Counted from the first letter of the stretch, positions 1 through 7,434 are shown. The stretch is 9,764 nucleotides of DNA from DATJUF01 sp035524095 (GCA_035524095.1 DATKPK010000142.1:1-9764); one strand, 5' to 3'. A program made the numbers and translations. The notes: generated by a model from the letters alone, not told the origin.

Positions 1-1
1 G

Positions 2-276
2 GGCGTGCGGCCGTCGATGGGTTCGGTAGGCGATTGCTTCGACAACGCCATGTGCGAGAGTTTTTTCGCCACCCTCGAATGCGAACTGCCCGACCGCCGC
101 CATAGCAAGACTCAGATCGAGGCGCGCATGGCAATCTTCGAATTTATCGAAGGGTGGTACAACCCGCCTCGCCGCCATTCTCCGCCATCGGCTATCTATC
201 ACCCATTGACTATGAGAAGACCGATCGTCAAAACACTGACTACCGCAGCCCTTCACCGTCTACTGAATCGGGGTAA
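2..276 (+). pseudogene. IS3-family transposase (OrfB, rve/DDE), 3' part, frameshifted
   Basis: This is the C-terminal part of an IS3-family DDE transposase (integrase core, the OrfB half), which catalyses strand transfer of the insertion sequence. The reading frame is already open at the left edge, so the 5' part lies outside the window. The family motif around the last catalytic acid is clear: GSVGDCFDNAMCESFF, with the catalytic Glu at 56-58, followed by ATLECEL and later EGWYNPPRRHS. After RHS (176-181) the frame breaks. Skipping two bases (CC at 182-183) restores the family C-terminus AIGYLSPIDYEKTDRQN and reaches a TAA at 274-276. Without that correction the frame reads an unrelated tail to 304. 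I therefore call it a frameshifted remnant. A base-calling error in a C-rich stretch near the sequence edge is the alternative. The family call is firm; inactivity is less certain. Confidence 0.88.
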
Positions 277-284
277 CTCCACTC
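265..284 (+). mobile_element. Probable right end of the IS3-type element, junction with xfp
   Basis: The transposase frame (plus strand) and the phosphoketolase frame (minus strand) meet here. Recognisable phosphoketolase codons stop at 285, and the corrected transposase stop codon is at 274-276. The element's right end must therefore lie within about 277-284. IS3-family elements usually end in CA, so the CCA ending at 281 is a reasonable candidate, with GGGGTAACTCCA (270-281) as part of the right inverted repeat. The left end and a target duplication are not in the window, so the exact boundary is an inference. Confidence 0.5.
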
Positions 285-541
285 TCCGTGCCCGGGCCCG
301 ATGACGTAGATCATGTCCAAGTCATCACGCTTGATCACGCGGTTCAAATGGACATAGATGAAATTGAGACCCGGCGTCGTACCCAATGGCCCACGAGCCG
401 CGGCTTGATGTGTTCACGTCGAAGCGGTTGCTTCAGCAGTGGATTGCCGAGCAAATAAATCTGGCCGACTGAGAGATAATTCGAGGCGTGCCAGTACGCG
501 TCGAGCTTAGCCAATGTCTCGCTGTCTAATGTCGTAGGCAT
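285..541 (-). pseudogene. xfp: Phosphoketolase (Xfp), N-terminal remnant, frameshifted and truncated
   Basis: The intact enzyme is a thiamine diphosphate-dependent phosphoketolase that cleaves xylulose-5-P (and often fructose-6-P) with phosphate to acetyl-phosphate plus an aldose phosphate. This piece reads KLDAYWHASNYLSVGQIYL, then NPLLKQPL and EHIKPRLVGHW, a hallmark of the family's N-terminus. After Trp53 one base is missing: CCC at 382-384 where CCCC is expected. The next frame then gives TTPGLNFIYVHLNRVI and ends in the family motif IGPGHG at 287-285. Similarity stops there, against the insertion sequence. About 86 of roughly 790 residues remain, so no enzyme can be made. The start at 541 (MPTTLDSE) is preferred over the longer frame from 595. 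It sits just after an AGAGGT ribosome binding site and matches usual family N-termini. Confidence 0.87.
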
Positions 542-715
542 ATGCACCTCTGTTTTTAGATTTCCCGAAAGTTCGCCCGGATCGAGCTCACGCAAATTTA
601 AAATAACGAGTCACGGAATCATAACCGCGTCGGACTTTCGTCCTATAGACACTTTCACAGAATTATGGTTGCTTCTTCACGCGCGCGCCGCGACCCCCCA
701 GAGGGTTAAGAGATC

Positions 716-838
716 ATGGACCAAGTTTGAACCCGTGATCTGATCGCCGCTGGCGACAGTGCACAGAGGCAACGTCGGATTGCACGGGAATTCGGGCGAG
801 CGGCGCTTAGTCACTGTAAACAAATCTGCGAGACCTAG
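716..838 (+). pseudogene. Possible small ORF with an early in-frame stop, unknown function
   Basis: An ATG at 716 opens a frame that stops after four codons (TGA at 728-730) and then stays open for 35 codons to TAG at 836-838. The later part reads TRDLIAAGDSAQRQRRIARE, then FGRAALSHCKQICET. That mix of charged and aliphatic residues resembles a real helical protein segment more than random translation. A purine-rich AGAGGGTTAAGAG precedes the ATG and could serve as a ribosome binding site. I do not recognise a family. It may be a small gene killed by a nonsense mutation, or chance. Function unknown, low confidence. Confidence 0.22.
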
Positions 839-853
839 ATCAAGGAAAAGCAC

Positions 854-910
854 ATGATCTCTTTGTTAAGTCGCGTTTTCGCGAAGCTGATGCTTGGCGG
901 AAGACACTGA
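854..910 (+). CDS. Possible 18-residue leader or small ORF upstream of the exporter operon
   Basis: A short frame MISLLSRVFAKLMLGGRH starts at an ATG preceded by AAGGAAAAG (842-850). That is a better ribosome binding site than the one before the adaptor gene. It ends with TGA at 908-910, 52 bases before the adaptor start and in a different frame. The peptide is hydrophobic with basic residues. It could be a translated leader affecting expression of the operon, or a chance ORF. No regulatory motif such as a run of identical codons is visible. Reported because start and spacing are good; function is unknown. Confidence 0.25.
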   Translation: MISLLSRVFAKLMLGGRH

Positions 911-962
911 ACGGTTATGTGCGGTCGTAAGAAAAGGCAGCGACGCTAGCCGGTTCAGGCAA

Positions 963-1979
963 ATGCGTAGAAGATTGGTTCTTATCTCGATCCTCATCAT
1001 CGCTATCGGTGGCGGCGCGGCGGCGTGGTGGATACTCAATAAGCCGGCCCTGCCCCCCGGCATTGCGGGCGGCAATGGCCGACTGGAAGCTAAGCAGGTC
1101 GACATAGCAGCAAAATATCCAGGCAGGATCAAAGAAGTGCTCGTCGACGAGGGCGACATGGTCGATGCTGGCCAGGTCGTCGCGACGATGGACACTGAAC
1201 CGCTTGAGGCGCAGTTGCGTGCGGCACAGGCGCAAACCCGCGAAGCCGAGGACAATCGGCGTACCGCGCTAGCCGAAGTTACCGTCCAGAAAGCTGAGTT
1301 GGCTTTTTCGCAAAAGCAGTACAGGCGGTCCAAGGAATTGCTCGTCCGCGGCGCGGTCAGTGAGCAGGAAGCAGATCTCGATCTTGCCCAGTTGCAGAAG
1401 AATCAGGCGGGTGTGCTGGGTGCTGAAGCCCAGGCGGTGCGCACGCAGTCGGCGATTGACGCTGCGACAGCAGAGTCCGAGAGGATAGCTGCCGAAATCA
1501 AGGACAGTGTACTCAAATCGCCGATAAGAGGGAGAGTTCAGAATCGCGTGGCAGAACCAGGAGAAGTCCTGGCAGCCGGGGGTAAGGTTCTGGCTCTAGT
1601 CGATTTGAGCGATGTTTATATGTACGTATTTTTGCCGGAATATGTCGCCGGAAAAGTGCCCTTGGGTGCCGAAGCTAGAATCGTCCTGGATGCGATGCCC
1701 GAATATCCGATCAGGGCAGTTGTTTCATATGTTTCACCGACCGCTCAATTCACTCCAAAAACCGTCGAAACTGCGGAAGAGCGTCACAACCTAAGTTTCC
1801 GCGTGAAATTGCAACTGGATAAGACGAGGCTGCGAAAATTCGAACCGTTTGTGAAGGTCGGAATCCCGGGCATGGGCTATGTTCGGTATGACGACAGCAT
1901 CCAATGGCCGCCTGATCTTCAGTTCAAGCAGCCCCCCGAGCAGTTGTGGCAGGCCACCGGCGCGCTTGGTTCCAACTGA
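963..1979 (+). CDS. yhiI: HlyD-family periplasmic adaptor (YhiI-type) of an ABC exporter
   Basis: This is the membrane-fusion or adaptor subunit expected to bridge the inner-membrane ABC transporter and an outer-membrane channel. From the chosen start (338 residues) there is a short basic N-terminus, one membrane anchor at about residues 4-23 (LVLISILIIAIGG), and the first lipoyl half (GRLEAKQVDIAAKYPGRIKE, then VDEGDMVDAGQVV). A long Ala/Gln/Glu-rich helical hairpin follows at about 80-180. The second lipoyl half then starts near residue 181 (DSVLKSPIRGRV, then EPGEVLAAGG), followed by the beta-barrel part. The segment FTPKTVETAEERHNLSFRVK is typical of the YhiI branch. ATG 963 is chosen over the in-frame TTG at 894 because it puts the anchor right at the N-terminus, although its ribosome binding site is weak. 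Its stop overlaps the next start by one base, implying translational coupling. The substrate is not predictable. Confidence 0.9.
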   Translation: MRRRLVLISILIIAIGGGAAAWWILNKPALPPGIAGGNGRLEAKQVDIAAKYPGRIKEVLVDEGDMVDAGQVVATMDTEPLEAQLRAAQAQTREAEDNRRTALAEVTVQKAELAFSQKQYRRSKELLVRGAVSEQEADLDLAQLQKNQAGVLGAEAQAVRTQSAIDAATAESERIAAEIKDSVLKSPIRGRVQNRVAEPGEVLAAGGKVLALVDLSDVYMYVFLPEYVAGKVPLGAEARIVLDAMPEYPIRAVVSYVSPTAQFTPKTVETAEERHNLSFRVKLQLDKTRLRKFEPFVKVGIPGMGYVRYDDSIQWPPDLQFKQPPEQLWQATGALGSN

Positions 1980-4720
1980 TGAACATAAGCACTGGCGACT
2001 GGGTCGCTAGCCTTCACGGCGTTACCCAACATTATGGCAATGCCGTTGCACTAGATGGTATCGAACTCGATATTCCAGCTAATAGAATGATCGGCTTGAT
2101 TGGCCCTGATGGGGTTGGCAAGTCGACCCTGCTTGGCATTATCGCAGGCGTACGCCGTATTCAATCTGGAAAGGTCCAGGTACTTGGCGGAGACATAGCG
2201 AGCGCGGCTTTTCGGACCGCAGTATCCTCGCGGGTGGCATACCTGCCGCAAGGGCTCGGCAAGAATCTCTACCCAACATTATCGATCTTCGAAAATATTG
2301 ATTTCTTTGGCCGCTTGTTCGGTCAATCGCGTGAGGAGCGCGAATGGCGAATCGAGGATTTGTTTGCCAGTACTGACCTAACGCCATTTCGCGATCGCCC
2401 GGCCGGCAAATTATCCGGCGGCATGAAACAAAAGCTGGGACTGTGTTGTTCCCTGATTCATGATCCAGATCTGTTAATCCTGGATGAGCCCACTACCGGC
2501 GTCGATCCGTTGGCCCGGAGACAGTTCTGGGAGCTTATCGATCGGATTCGGATTCGACGTCCGAATATGAGCGTGCTGGTTGCAACCGCCTACATGGATG
2601 AAGCTGAGCGATTCGATTGGCTGGTGGCAATGAATGCCGGCAAAGTCCTCGCAACCGGAACGTCGGATGAGCTAAAGCAAGAGACCAGCGAAACCACTCT
2701 TGAACGCGCCTTTATTCAGCTTCTTCCGGAAGAAGCGCGGCGCGGCCACAAGGAGCCAGAGATTACTCCATGGCAACCGAGCGGTGAGACCCCGGCAATC
2801 GAAGCCCATGGCCTAACTCAAAGGTTTGGTTCCTTTACCGCGGTAGATCACGTCAACTTCAGGATCGAGCGAGGTGAGATTTTCGGCTTTCTAGGTTCAA
2901 ATGGCTGCGGCAAGACGACCACGATGAAGATGCTGACGGGACTGCTGCCGCCGACCGAGGGAACCGCTCTGCTTTTCGGCCAGCCGGTCAAGGGCGGTGA
3001 CGTTGAGGCGCGGCGTCGTGTGGGTTTCATGTCTCAGGCTTTCTCGCTTTATACCGAATTGACAGTGCGGCAGAATCTGCTCTTGCACGCACGCCTGTTC
3101 GACATTCCTCAGGCGGAAGGCCGCATGCGTGTTGAAGAGATGCTACGACGTTTTGCGCTGGAGCCCGTCGCTGACACCCTCGCGGAGAGCTTGCCACTCG
3201 GCATTCGTCAGCGGCTCTCGCTGGCGGTTGCCGTGATCCACGAGCCAGAAATGTTGATTCTCGATGAACCTACTTCGGGGGTTGATCCAGTGGCCCGCGA
3301 CGGGTTTTGGGAATTGATGATTCAACTGTCGCGTGAAAATGGGGTCACGATCTTTCTTTCGACACATTTCATGAACGAGGCTGCCCGCTGTGATCGCATG
3401 TCGATGATGCATCAGGGCAAGGTGCTGGCCCAAGGTCCGCCGGCGCAACTAGTCATCGAGCGCAAAGCCAACAGCCTTGAGGACGCTTTTATCGGCTATC
3501 TTGAGGAAGCGGCCGGAAAGTCGCAGACGACCGCAGCGCGTTCCGAACCCGACGAGGCCACCGCTCAATCGGTGCATTCAGAGACGCCTTCGAGCAAATT
3601 CAGCATCGGACGCGTATGGGCTTTTGCTCGCCGCGAGACCGTCGAATTACGCCATGATTCCGTGCGGTTGGTATTCGCAATACTTGGCCCGATCCTTTTG
3701 ATGGTCGTGTTCGGCTATGGAATATCCCTCGATGTAGACCACTTGCCCTTTGCAGTTCTCGACCTTGATGGAACCCCAGCTAGCCGCCTTTACGCCGATA
3801 GTTTTCGCGGCTCGTACTACTTCGATGAGCACCAACCCATCTCCAGTTATCCTGAGCTCGATCGTCGCCTCCGAAATGGTGAACTGCGTTTTGCTATAGA
3901 GATACCGCCTAATTTTCAGACCGATCTGCAGCGAGGGCGGCGGCCAGAGGTGGTGGCATGGCTCGATGCGGCGGTGCCTTTTCGCGCCGAGCTTACGCGG
4001 AACTACGCACAGGGAGCGAATTCCCAATATTTGTCTCATCTACTCAAGGCAAAGGGCTTACCGGCCCCTCCAGATCCAGTGAAGTTTAATGTTCGGCTCC
4101 TGTTCAACCAATCTCTCGCAAGTGTCTACGCGATGGTTCCAGCCGACATCATGCTACTGATGATTCTGATCCCATGCATGCTCACAGCGCTCAGCGTGGT
4201 GCGAGAGAAAGAGCTCGGATCCATCGCAAACTTTTATTCTGCGCCGGCGACTCGTCTTGAGTTTTTACTGGGCAAACAATTGCCGTACTTCGGAGTGGCT
4301 TTAGTCCAATTCGCCTCGCTTATTCCCATCGCGCTTTTTTTGTTTCACGTTCCAATGAAGGGTAGCTGGTCGGCGTTCTTCGTCGGCGGTCTCCTCTACC
4401 TTTTGGCCAGTACCGGTTTCGGTCTGTTGATTTCGGTCTTCGCCCCGACCCAGACGGCGGCGCTGTTCGCCGCGGCGATAATCACTATTCTTCCTGCGAT
4501 TCAGTTTTCCGGAATGTATGCCCCAGTCTCCTCCTTGACCGGATCGGCTCGCTTTCTCTCTAAAATTTTTCCGAGCACCTACTTTCAAGCGATCAGTGTT
4601 GGCACCTTTACCAAAGCAATCGGCTTTTCTCCCCTTTTGCCTAATTTTTTAGCGCTAAGCGTTATAGCGATTCTGTACTTTGTGACCTCAGTAGCCTTAT
4701 TGCCGAAGCAGGAGCGATAA
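1979..4720 (+). CDS. rbbA: RbbA-type ABC transporter: two ATPase domains fused to an ABC-2 permease
   Basis: This 913-residue inner-membrane protein carries two nucleotide-binding domains and one ABC-2 permease domain, the architecture and size of E. coli RbbA (about 911 residues). NBD1 has Walker A GPDGVGKS (42-49), signature LSGGMKQ (145-151) and Walker B LLILDEP (165-171). A Tyr (205) occupies the usual switch-His position (TAYMDEAE). NBD2 has Walker A GSNGCGKT (306-313), a degenerate signature LPLGIRQ (405-411), Walker B MLILDEP (425-431) and a normal switch His463. After a linker, the permease starts near residue 550 with a first membrane span at about 564-584 and a periplasmic domain to about 720. 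An ABC-2 core follows with EKELGSIANFY near 743 and several spans to the end. The start is ATG 1979, overlapping the adaptor stop (TGATG). E. coli RbbA was described as a ribosome-associated ATPase, but this operon context favours export. Paired with the YhhJ-type permease, it should form the heterodimeric pump. Confidence 0.92.
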   Translation: MNISTGDWVASLHGVTQHYGNAVALDGIELDIPANRMIGLIGPDGVGKSTLLGIIAGVRRIQSGKVQVLGGDIASAAFRTAVSSRVAYLPQGLGKNLYPTLSIFENIDFFGRLFGQSREEREWRIEDLFASTDLTPFRDRPAGKLSGGMKQKLGLCCSLIHDPDLLILDEPTTGVDPLARRQFWELIDRIRIRRPNMSVLVATAYMDEAERFDWLVAMNAGKVLATGTSDELKQETSETTLERAFIQLLPEEARRGHKEPEITPWQPSGETPAIEAHGLTQRFGSFTAVDHVNFRIERGEIFGFLGSNGCGKTTTMKMLTGLLPPTEGTALLFGQPVKGGDVEARRRVGFMSQAFSLYTELTVRQNLLLHARLFDIPQAEGRMRVEEMLRRFALEPVADTLAESLPLGIRQRLSLAVAVIHEPEMLILDEPTSGVDPVARDGFWELMIQLSRENGVTIFLSTHFMNEAARCDRMSMMHQGKVLAQGPPAQLVIERKANSLEDAFIGYLEEAAGKSQTTAARSEPDEATAQSVHSETPSSKFSIGRVWAFARRETVELRHDSVRLVFAILGPILLMVVFGYGISLDVDHLPFAVLDLDGTPASRLYADSFRGSYYFDEHQPISSYPELDRRLRNGELRFAIEIPPNFQTDLQRGRRPEVVAWLDAAVPFRAELTRNYAQGANSQYLSHLLKAKGLPAPPDPVKFNVRLLFNQSLASVYAMVPADIMLLMILIPCMLTALSVVREKELGSIANFYSAPATRLEFLLGKQLPYFGVALVQFASLIPIALFLFHVPMKGSWSAFFVGGLLYLLASTGFGLLISVFAPTQTAALFAAAIITILPAIQFSGMYAPVSSLTGSARFLSKIFPSTYFQAISVGTFTKAIGFSPLLPNFLALSVIAILYFVTSVALLPKQER

Positions 4721-4730
4721 AGCCATACAA

Positions 4731-5858
4731 ATGCAGTCTCTTAGGCACATCTTCCGGCTGGGCGTAAAAGAGTTGATAAGCCTGCTACGAGATCCGGTGC
4801 TCGTTCTTCTTATTGTCTACTGCTTCACTTTCTCCGTCTACGCGCCCGCCAAAAGTGCTGTCTTAGAGGTCAGGAATGCATCCATTGCAGTGGTCGATGA
4901 GGACGACTCACCGGTTTCCCGGCAGATATTTGATGCCATACTACCACCACTCTTTCTTCGCCCGGTCCGCATTCCGTTCAGCGATATCAATCGAGTTACG
5001 GAAGAGAGCAAGTTCACCTTTGTAGTGGATATTCCGCCGAAGTTTCAGCACGATCTAATCAGGGGCGCTTCACCAACGATTGAAATCATCAGCGACGCCA
5101 CCGCAATGAACCAGGCAGGCCGCGGGCCTTCCTACCTTGAGAACATCATCAAACAAACTGTAGAGCCATACCCTCCCAGCGGTAAGCAATCAAAATATCG
5201 CGATTTGGTTCGCTTCAATCCACGGGCGCGGTTCAATCCGAACATGCAACAGAGCTGGTTCGACGCGATCAATCAAATCATCAATAACATCTCAGTGCTG
5301 GCGATTTTTCTGACCGGTGCAGCGGTCCTGCGCGAACGCGAGCGCGGAACGATTGAACACTTACTCGTTATGCCACTTCGGCCAGCTGAACTCATGTTCG
5401 CCAAGATTTGGGCGAATGGTCTGGTCGTGGTGCTCGCAGCAATGGGGTCGCTGTTCCTTGTAGCTAGAGGCTTACTGGGAGTGCCGGTCGCTGGGTCGAC
5501 AACGCTGTTTGCAAGCGGTCTCGTGGTTTACCTATTTTCGGTCACTGCATTGGGAATTATGCTTGCAACCATAGTGCGCTCGATGCCGCAGTTCGGGCTA
5601 TTGGCGTTTCCTGTGTTTATCATAATGAATCTACTATCCGGTGGTCAGACACCGCTGGAAAGTATGCCACAAGCATTACAGAAGTTCATGCAACTGGTGC
5701 CTTCGACCCACTTTGTAAGTTTCGCCCAGGCGGTTCTGTTTCGCGCCGCCGATCTGAGTATGGTATGGCGGGATCTCGCTACGATGTTTGTCATCGGCTG
5801 CGCGTACGTTCTCTACACGCTCTCAAGATTCCGCAAAATGCTTGCGGCAATTCAATAG
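4731..5858 (+). CDS. yhhJ: YhhJ-type ABC-2 permease subunit
   Basis: This inner-membrane permease is the likely partner of the permease half fused to the RbbA-type protein. It is 375 residues, the size known for E. coli YhhJ. It has a cytoplasmic N-terminal helix (LGVKELISLLRDP) and a first span at about 22-40. A periplasmic domain follows to about 180, then the ABC-2 core. The motif RERERGTIEHLLVMPL begins at residue 201 and is the cytoplasmic signature of ABC-2 permeases. Four or five further hydrophobic segments follow, including NLLSGGQTPLESMP. It starts 10 bases after the rbbA stop. The nearest GGAG is about 16 bases upstream of the ATG, so translation probably depends on coupling to rbbA. 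No ATPase motif is present; it must use the NBDs of the preceding gene. Confidence 0.9.
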   Translation: MQSLRHIFRLGVKELISLLRDPVLVLLIVYCFTFSVYAPAKSAVLEVRNASIAVVDEDDSPVSRQIFDAILPPLFLRPVRIPFSDINRVTEESKFTFVVDIPPKFQHDLIRGASPTIEIISDATAMNQAGRGPSYLENIIKQTVEPYPPSGKQSKYRDLVRFNPRARFNPNMQQSWFDAINQIINNISVLAIFLTGAAVLRERERGTIEHLLVMPLRPAELMFAKIWANGLVVVLAAMGSLFLVARGLLGVPVAGSTTLFASGLVVYLFSVTALGIMLATIVRSMPQFGLLAFPVFIIMNLLSGGQTPLESMPQALQKFMQLVPSTHFVSFAQAVLFRAADLSMVWRDLATMFVIGCAYVLYTLSRFRKMLAAIQ

Positions 5859-5874
5859 AGGAAATCGCGCAGCT

Positions 5875-7359
5875 ATGGACGCATCAAGTAGAGGAGTCAG
5901 ATGGAGGATCACGGTTGTAGTATTAGCCGTCATTAGCATCGCCGGCTGTTCGCCCACCGAGCAACCGCGGGGTTTCTGGGGCAAGCTGTGGGGTTTCGAA
6001 GTTGGCCCCGATTATCAGCGCCCGAAGGTCATGCCCGCCGTCGAATTCCGCTCTCAGTTAGGCCCGTCCGAAGCAGTCTCGTTTGCCGATCTACCATGGT
6101 GGCAGGTTATTGACGACAAAGTCCTGCAAGGCTTGATCGTCACTGCTCTCGAGCAGAACTACGATTTGCAATTGGCGACGGCTCGCGTTCAGCAAGCGCG
6201 CGCGCTGGTAGGAGTGGCAGCCTCGCAGTTGTACCCGCAAATTGGCTACCAGGGCTTCGCCGGCCGGGAAAAGAGTTTCGTTCCTCTGGAGGAGACAGGT
6301 GGTAATCTCACCTTCAATGCGTTCTCCGGCCTGTTCAATGCTGTGTGGGAAATCGACGTATGGGGCCGCATCCGGCGCTCGACCGAGGCGGCGCGCGCGA
6401 ACCTGTTTGCTCAAGAATATATTCGCCGTGGTGTGATGCTGACGTTGGTAAGCGACGTCGCAACTGACTATTTCGGTTTGCTCGAGCTTGACCGGGAGTT
6501 GGTTATCGCTCAGGACAGCTCAAAGACGTATAAACAGACTCTTGACCTTTTTACGCAGCGCTTTGAATTTGGCAAGGACAGCAAGCTGCCTGTGGCTCGC
6601 GCGCAGGCCGCGTTCGACTCGAGTATCGCGACGATCACGAGCCTCAAGCGCGCGATCACTCAGCAAGAAAATGCACTAAGCGGTTTGCTCGGTGACTATC
6701 CAAAGGAGATCGGACGTGGAGATTTGATCACCGAACAGCCGTCTCCACAGACGCCGCTGGGCCTTACCTCTGACTTGATGCAACGCCGCCCGGACATTCT
6801 GGAAGCCGAGCAAAATATGATAAGCGCCAACGCGCAGGTGGGCGTCGCTGTGGCGAATTTCTTTCCGAGAATCGGAGTTTCTGCCCTCTACGGTGGTCAA
6901 AGTCCAAAGATAGGCGATGTTCTCGATAACAACTTCAGCATCTGGAATATCTTCGGTGGTTTGACCGGTCCGGTGTTCCAGGGCGGACAAATTCTCGGGA
7001 CCTATCATACGCAGCAGGCCTTTTGGGACACAACGATCGCCCAATACAAACAAACTATCCTCGTGGCCTTTCAGGAAGTCTCTGATGCGCTTATTGCCCA
7101 GCAGACTTTGGTTCCGCAGCGCGAGGCAGAGGAACATCAAGTCGCCGCTTTGAAAGAGGCAGTCGATCTGTCGCTCTTGCGCTACGATGCGGGAAGAGCA
7201 AGTTATTTCGAGGTGTTGGAAGCCGAACAGCTCTTATTTCCGGCGGAAGACGCCCTTGCCCAGACTCATCGGGATCAGCTTCTCGCGGTCGTCAATCTCT
7301 ATAAAGCGCTCGGCGGCGGCTGGAATCTCAGTGACTCCGGCTGGCTGAAGCCTCACTGA
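5875..7359 (+). CDS. NodT/TolC-type outer-membrane efflux lipoprotein
   Basis: This is the outer-membrane channel protein expected to complete a tripartite exporter with the adaptor and ABC pump. From ATG 5875 it is 494 residues. It has a basic N-terminus, a hydrophobic signal at about 12-24, and a lipobox I-A-G-C with Cys25 as the lipidation site. The family's N-terminal motif GPDYQRP follows, then LPWWQVIDDKVLQGLI and NYDLQLATARVQQARA. Two outer-membrane efflux repeats cover most of the rest. The second contains DLMQRRPDILEAEQNM and ends with RYDAGRASYFEVLEAEQ. The start is preferred over an upstream in-frame one at 5788, which lies inside yhhJ and would bury the signal peptide. AGAGGAAA at 5857-5864 is a plausible but distant ribosome binding site. 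It begins 16 bases after the yhhJ stop, so it is probably the last gene of the operon. E. coli yhiI-rbbA-yhhJ lacks such a linked gene as far as I recall. Confidence 0.9.
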   Translation: MDASSRGVRWRITVVVLAVISIAGCSPTEQPRGFWGKLWGFEVGPDYQRPKVMPAVEFRSQLGPSEAVSFADLPWWQVIDDKVLQGLIVTALEQNYDLQLATARVQQARALVGVAASQLYPQIGYQGFAGREKSFVPLEETGGNLTFNAFSGLFNAVWEIDVWGRIRRSTEAARANLFAQEYIRRGVMLTLVSDVATDYFGLLELDRELVIAQDSSKTYKQTLDLFTQRFEFGKDSKLPVARAQAAFDSSIATITSLKRAITQQENALSGLLGDYPKEIGRGDLITEQPSPQTPLGLTSDLMQRRPDILEAEQNMISANAQVGVAVANFFPRIGVSALYGGQSPKIGDVLDNNFSIWNIFGGLTGPVFQGGQILGTYHTQQAFWDTTIAQYKQTILVAFQEVSDALIAQQTLVPQREAEEHQVAALKEAVDLSLLRYDAGRASYFEVLEAEQLLFPAEDALAQTHRDQLLAVVNLYKALGGGWNLSDSGWLKPH

Positions 7360-7434
7360 CCCTTGAGAATAACTGCTTGTGCACGGCCGAAGCTCGGCGG
7401 CCAGCGTCGCTGCAGCTTTCATAAATGGAGAGCA
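7360..7434. other. Gap between the efflux operon and ppk2
   Basis: The 75-base gap contains a 5-bp stem, GCCGA/TCGGC with a 3-base loop (AGC), inside a GC-rich stretch at about 7386-7398. There is no T-run after it, so it is not a supported intrinsic terminator. The GGAGAG ribosome binding site of ppk2 lies at its 3' end. Read-through from the efflux operon into ppk2 is therefore possible. Confidence 0.35.

Larger units (their letters stand above)
542..962. other. Divergent intergenic region between the xfp remnant and the exporter operon
   Basis: About 420 bases separate the xfp start (minus strand) from the adaptor gene start (plus strand). Promoters for both directions should lie here, but I see no convincing -35/-10 pair and make no promoter call. 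It contains a short perfect inverted repeat, GGACTTTCGTCC, at 632-643, a possible broken small ORF at 716-838, and an 18-codon ORF at 854-910. No longer coding frame is convincing on either strand. Confidence 0.6.

Noticed and set aside
632..643. Minus-strand GGACGAAAGTCC resembles part of a hammerhead ribozyme core
   Set aside because: No CTGATGA core element lies nearby with suitable stems, so a ribozyme is not supported.
894..962. Longer adaptor protein starting at TTG 894
   Set aside because: It would put 23 charged residues before the membrane anchor, has no clear ribosome binding site, and overlaps the short ORF at 854. ATG 963 gives a normal HlyD N-terminus.
866..1333. 155-codon minus-strand frame
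   Set aside because: It lies antisense to the adaptor gene and its Ala/Ser/Cys-rich translation matches no domain. It is a shadow of the real gene.
3647..4039. 130-codon minus-strand frame within rbbA
   Set aside because: It is antisense to a clear ABC-2 permease domain and shows no protein features of its own.
6676..7140. 154-codon minus-strand frame within the outer-membrane efflux gene
   Set aside because: It is antisense to recognised efflux-repeat sequence with no start signal or domain.
7363..7434. Upstream in-frame start for PPK2
   Set aside because: The translation here is unlike PPK2 N-termini, and a good ribosome binding site precedes the ATG at 7435.
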